DNA of 5,956 nucleotides, taken from assembly GCA_937914965.1 (NCBI GenBank), contig CALGIY010000351.1, positions 1-5,956 on the forward strand. The letters run 5' to 3'. Numbering within the stretch: the first letter of the stretch is position 1; the number at the start of each line of letters is the position of its first letter. The position numbers and the translations under genes were made by a program. The DNA is from an uncultured Thermoanaerobacteraceae bacterium. Lineage in GTDB: Bacteria > Bacillota > DSM-12270 > Thermacetogeniales > Thermacetogeniaceae. Shown here one piece after another: positions 4,481 to 5,956 of this stretch. The notes under the pieces were generated by a model. The model had not been told where the DNA came from. It did not search any database and was given only the letters and a program-made list of their open reading frames with translations.

Positions 4481-5956
4481 ATGCTGAGCATCATTAACAG
4501 CTGCTGCTGTTTGGGAATGGAGACACATTATGTGCGGGTGGAGGTCGATGTTTCACGCGGCCTTCCCGCTTTTAATATTGTTGGGCTGCCTGACGCTGCG
4601 GTCAGGGAAGCGACAGAGCGGGTGCGCGGGGCGATCAGGAATGCGGGGTTCGAATTCCCTATCAAGAGGATTACAGTCAACCTGGCCCCGGCGGATCTTC
4701 GCAAAGAGGGATCCCTTTTTGATCTTCCTATCGCGGCCGGCATTTTGGCTGCAACAGGGCAGATTCCCTCTGAAAAAATCCACCAGCATCTTTTTGTCGG
4801 GGAACTCTCCCTTGACGGCACTATCTGTCCTGTCCCAGGCATTCTCTCCATGGCTGGCAGCATCAGCCATGAAAACCCGGAAAAAGTATTTATCGTTCCC
4901 CAGAGCAACCTGGCAGAGGCATCCCTGATTAAAGAAATTACAGCAAAAGGGGCAGGCCATTTAAGAGATATTACCAGCTACCTCAAAGGGGATAAAGAAT
5001 TATCCCAAACCGTGGACATCGCGGAACTTGATCTGCAGAAGGAAACCCCTGGTTATTACCCGGATTTCGCAGATGTTAAGGGCCAGGAAAGGGTCAAACG
5101 AGCATTAGAAATTGCCGCGGCAGGGGGTCATAATATTCTTATGGTGGGGCCGCCAGGTACCGGAAAGACGCTTTTGGCAAGGCGTCTGCCCTCTATCTTA
5201 CCCCCTTTAAGTTGGGAAGAGTGTCTGGAAGTCACCCGGATCTACAGTATTTCTGGACTGCTCCTCAAGGAGCATCCGGTAATCACAGATAGGCCCTTTC
5301 GCTCACCTCACCACACAGCATCTGCAGTAAGCATTATCGGTGGGGGGAGGGTTCCTCGCCCGGGTGAAGTCAGTTATGCCACCAATGGTGTGCTTTTTCT
5401 CGATGAACTGCCTGAGTTTAACCGGGATGTATTGGAGGCCTTACGGCAGCCGCTGGAGGATGGTATAGTTACAGTGACCCGGGCATCAGGGGCATTCACC
5501 TTTCCAGCACGATTCATTTTGGTATGTTCAATGAATCCCTGTCCATGTGGATATTTAGGCGACCCCAGTAAAGAATGCACCTGCACCCCTTACCAAGCCC
5601 AGCGCTACCGAAGCCGGGTTTCAGGACCTATCCTGGACCGCATTGACCTGCACATCGAAGTACCCCGTCTGGAAATAAAAGAACTAACTGCAGAAAAACA
5701 GGAAGAATCATCTCAGGAAATCAGGAACAGAGTAATCAAGGCTCGGAAAAGGCAGCAAGAGCGTTTCAACCAGACAAAAATCAACTGTAATTCAGATATG
5801 CAAAACCAGCATTTAAAAAAATACTGTGCGCTGGAAAAAGATGCGAAAGAACTACTCTACAATGCCTTTGATAAATTGAAATTAAGCATGCGTGCACTAG
5901 ACCGGGTCGTTAAAATTGCTAGGACCATTGCCGATCTCTGTGGATCTGGGAGTATT
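4481..5956 (+). CDS. comM: YifB/ComM family Mg-chelatase-like AAA+ ATPase (3' end outside window)
   Basis: An open frame of 492 codons with no stop, running off the window edge; family members are about 500-515 residues, so only the extreme C-terminus is missing. The start MLSIINSCCCLGMETHYV is the usual family start. An N-terminal ChlI-like domain follows (NIVGLPDAAVREATERVRGA from residue 32). The AAA+ Mg-chelatase domain has Walker A GPPGTGKT (223-230), FRSPHHTAS (273-281), Walker B LFLDE (to Asp308-Glu309), a four-cysteine CxC...CxC cluster (Cys354, 356, 366, 368) that may bind metal, and SGPILDRIDL (381-390). The C-terminal domain includes SMRALDRVVKIART with a sensor-2-type arginine. 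ComM is known as a hexameric helicase that promotes branch migration of incoming DNA during natural transformation. It often lies beside dprA, which would be expected to the right. The base content is richer in GC than the genes on its left. Confidence 0.95.
   Translation, partial: MLSIINSCCCLGMETHYVRVEVDVSRGLPAFNIVGLPDAAVREATERVRGAIRNAGFEFPIKRITVNLAPADLRKEGSLFDLPIAAGILAATGQIPSEKIHQHLFVGELSLDGTICPVPGILSMAGSISHENPEKVFIVPQSNLAEASLIKEITAKGAGHLRDITSYLKGDKELSQTVDIAELDLQKETPGYYPDFADVKGQERVKRALEIAAAGGHNILMVGPPGTGKTLLARRLPSILPPLSWEECLEVTRIYSISGLLLKEHPVITDRPFRSPHHTASAVSIIGGGRVPRPGEVSYATNGVLFLDELPEFNRDVLEALRQPLEDGIVTVTRASGAFTFPARFILVCSMNPCPCGYLGDPSKECTCTPYQAQRYRSRVSGPILDRIDLHIEVPRLEIKELTAEKQEESSQEIRNRVIKARKRQQERFNQTKINCNSDMQNQHLKKYCALEKDAKELLYNAFDKLKLSMRALDRVVKIARTIADLCGSGSI

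Noticed and set aside
4530..4960. Overlapping open frames on both strands (4530-4928 +, 4528-4908 -, 4553-4960 -)
   Set aside because: They lie inside the comM gene, which has motif-level support; long alternative frames are expected in GC-richer coding sequence.

Overview
The window looks like part of a chromosome from an anaerobic, spore-forming Gram-positive bacterium (Firmicutes, plausibly a Peptococcaceae/Desulfotomaculum-like lineage). The reasons are strong AGGAGG ribosome binding sites, TTG/GTG starts, a lactococcin-972-type ABC exporter typical of Firmicutes, a relic of the spore-coat manganese catalase CotJC, and a YifB/ComM protein with the usual Gram-positive arrangement. The genus is inferred from gene content and style, not proven.

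Layout, left to right. (1) 1-68: a perfect 30-bp inverted repeat at the very edge of the window, overlapping the 3' end of the first gene. (2) 32-451, minus strand: a small antitoxin-like protein with a PHD/YefM-like N-terminus. Its own promoter (475-504) contains a TGTACA-N3-TGTACA palindrome that could be an autoregulatory operator. (3) About 458-1357: a gene graveyard of roughly 900 bases with no intact gene. It holds an unrecognised C-terminal coding remnant (546-770, +), the first 25 codons of a serine recombinase (850-927, -), and the start of a Dam-type (D12 class) adenine methyltransferase broken by a CAA-to-TAA change and frameshifts (1025-1216, +). After these come a 17-nt dyad (1230-1246) and a 13-bp perfect hairpin (1309-1340). 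(4) 1385-4216, plus strand: a two-component ABC exporter of the lactococcin 972 / bacteriocin-associated type. The membrane protein is split by a frameshift near 2990-3010 into an N-terminal part (1385-3028) and a C-terminal part (to 3569). An intact ATPase (3575-4216) follows 5 nt later. No bacteriocin precursor is visible. (5) 4217-4480: a non-coding gap holding a minus-strand C-terminal relic of CotJC (4271-4406). (6) 4481-5956, plus strand: comM/yifB, open to the window edge with 492 codons visible.

Base composition changes near 4220. Everything to the left except the CotJC relic is AT-rich, and the CotJC relic and comM are clearly more GC-rich. The simplest reading is a core chromosomal locus (comM, normally near dprA) next to a decayed, laterally acquired region. 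That region once carried a site-specific recombinase, a DNA methyltransferase, a toxin-antitoxin-type gene and a peptide-export/immunity ABC system. Apart from the antitoxin-like gene and the ATPase, what remains of it is truncated or frameshifted. I found no clearly new biological system. The points most worth a second look are the edge palindrome, the split permease and the run of recognisable gene relics.
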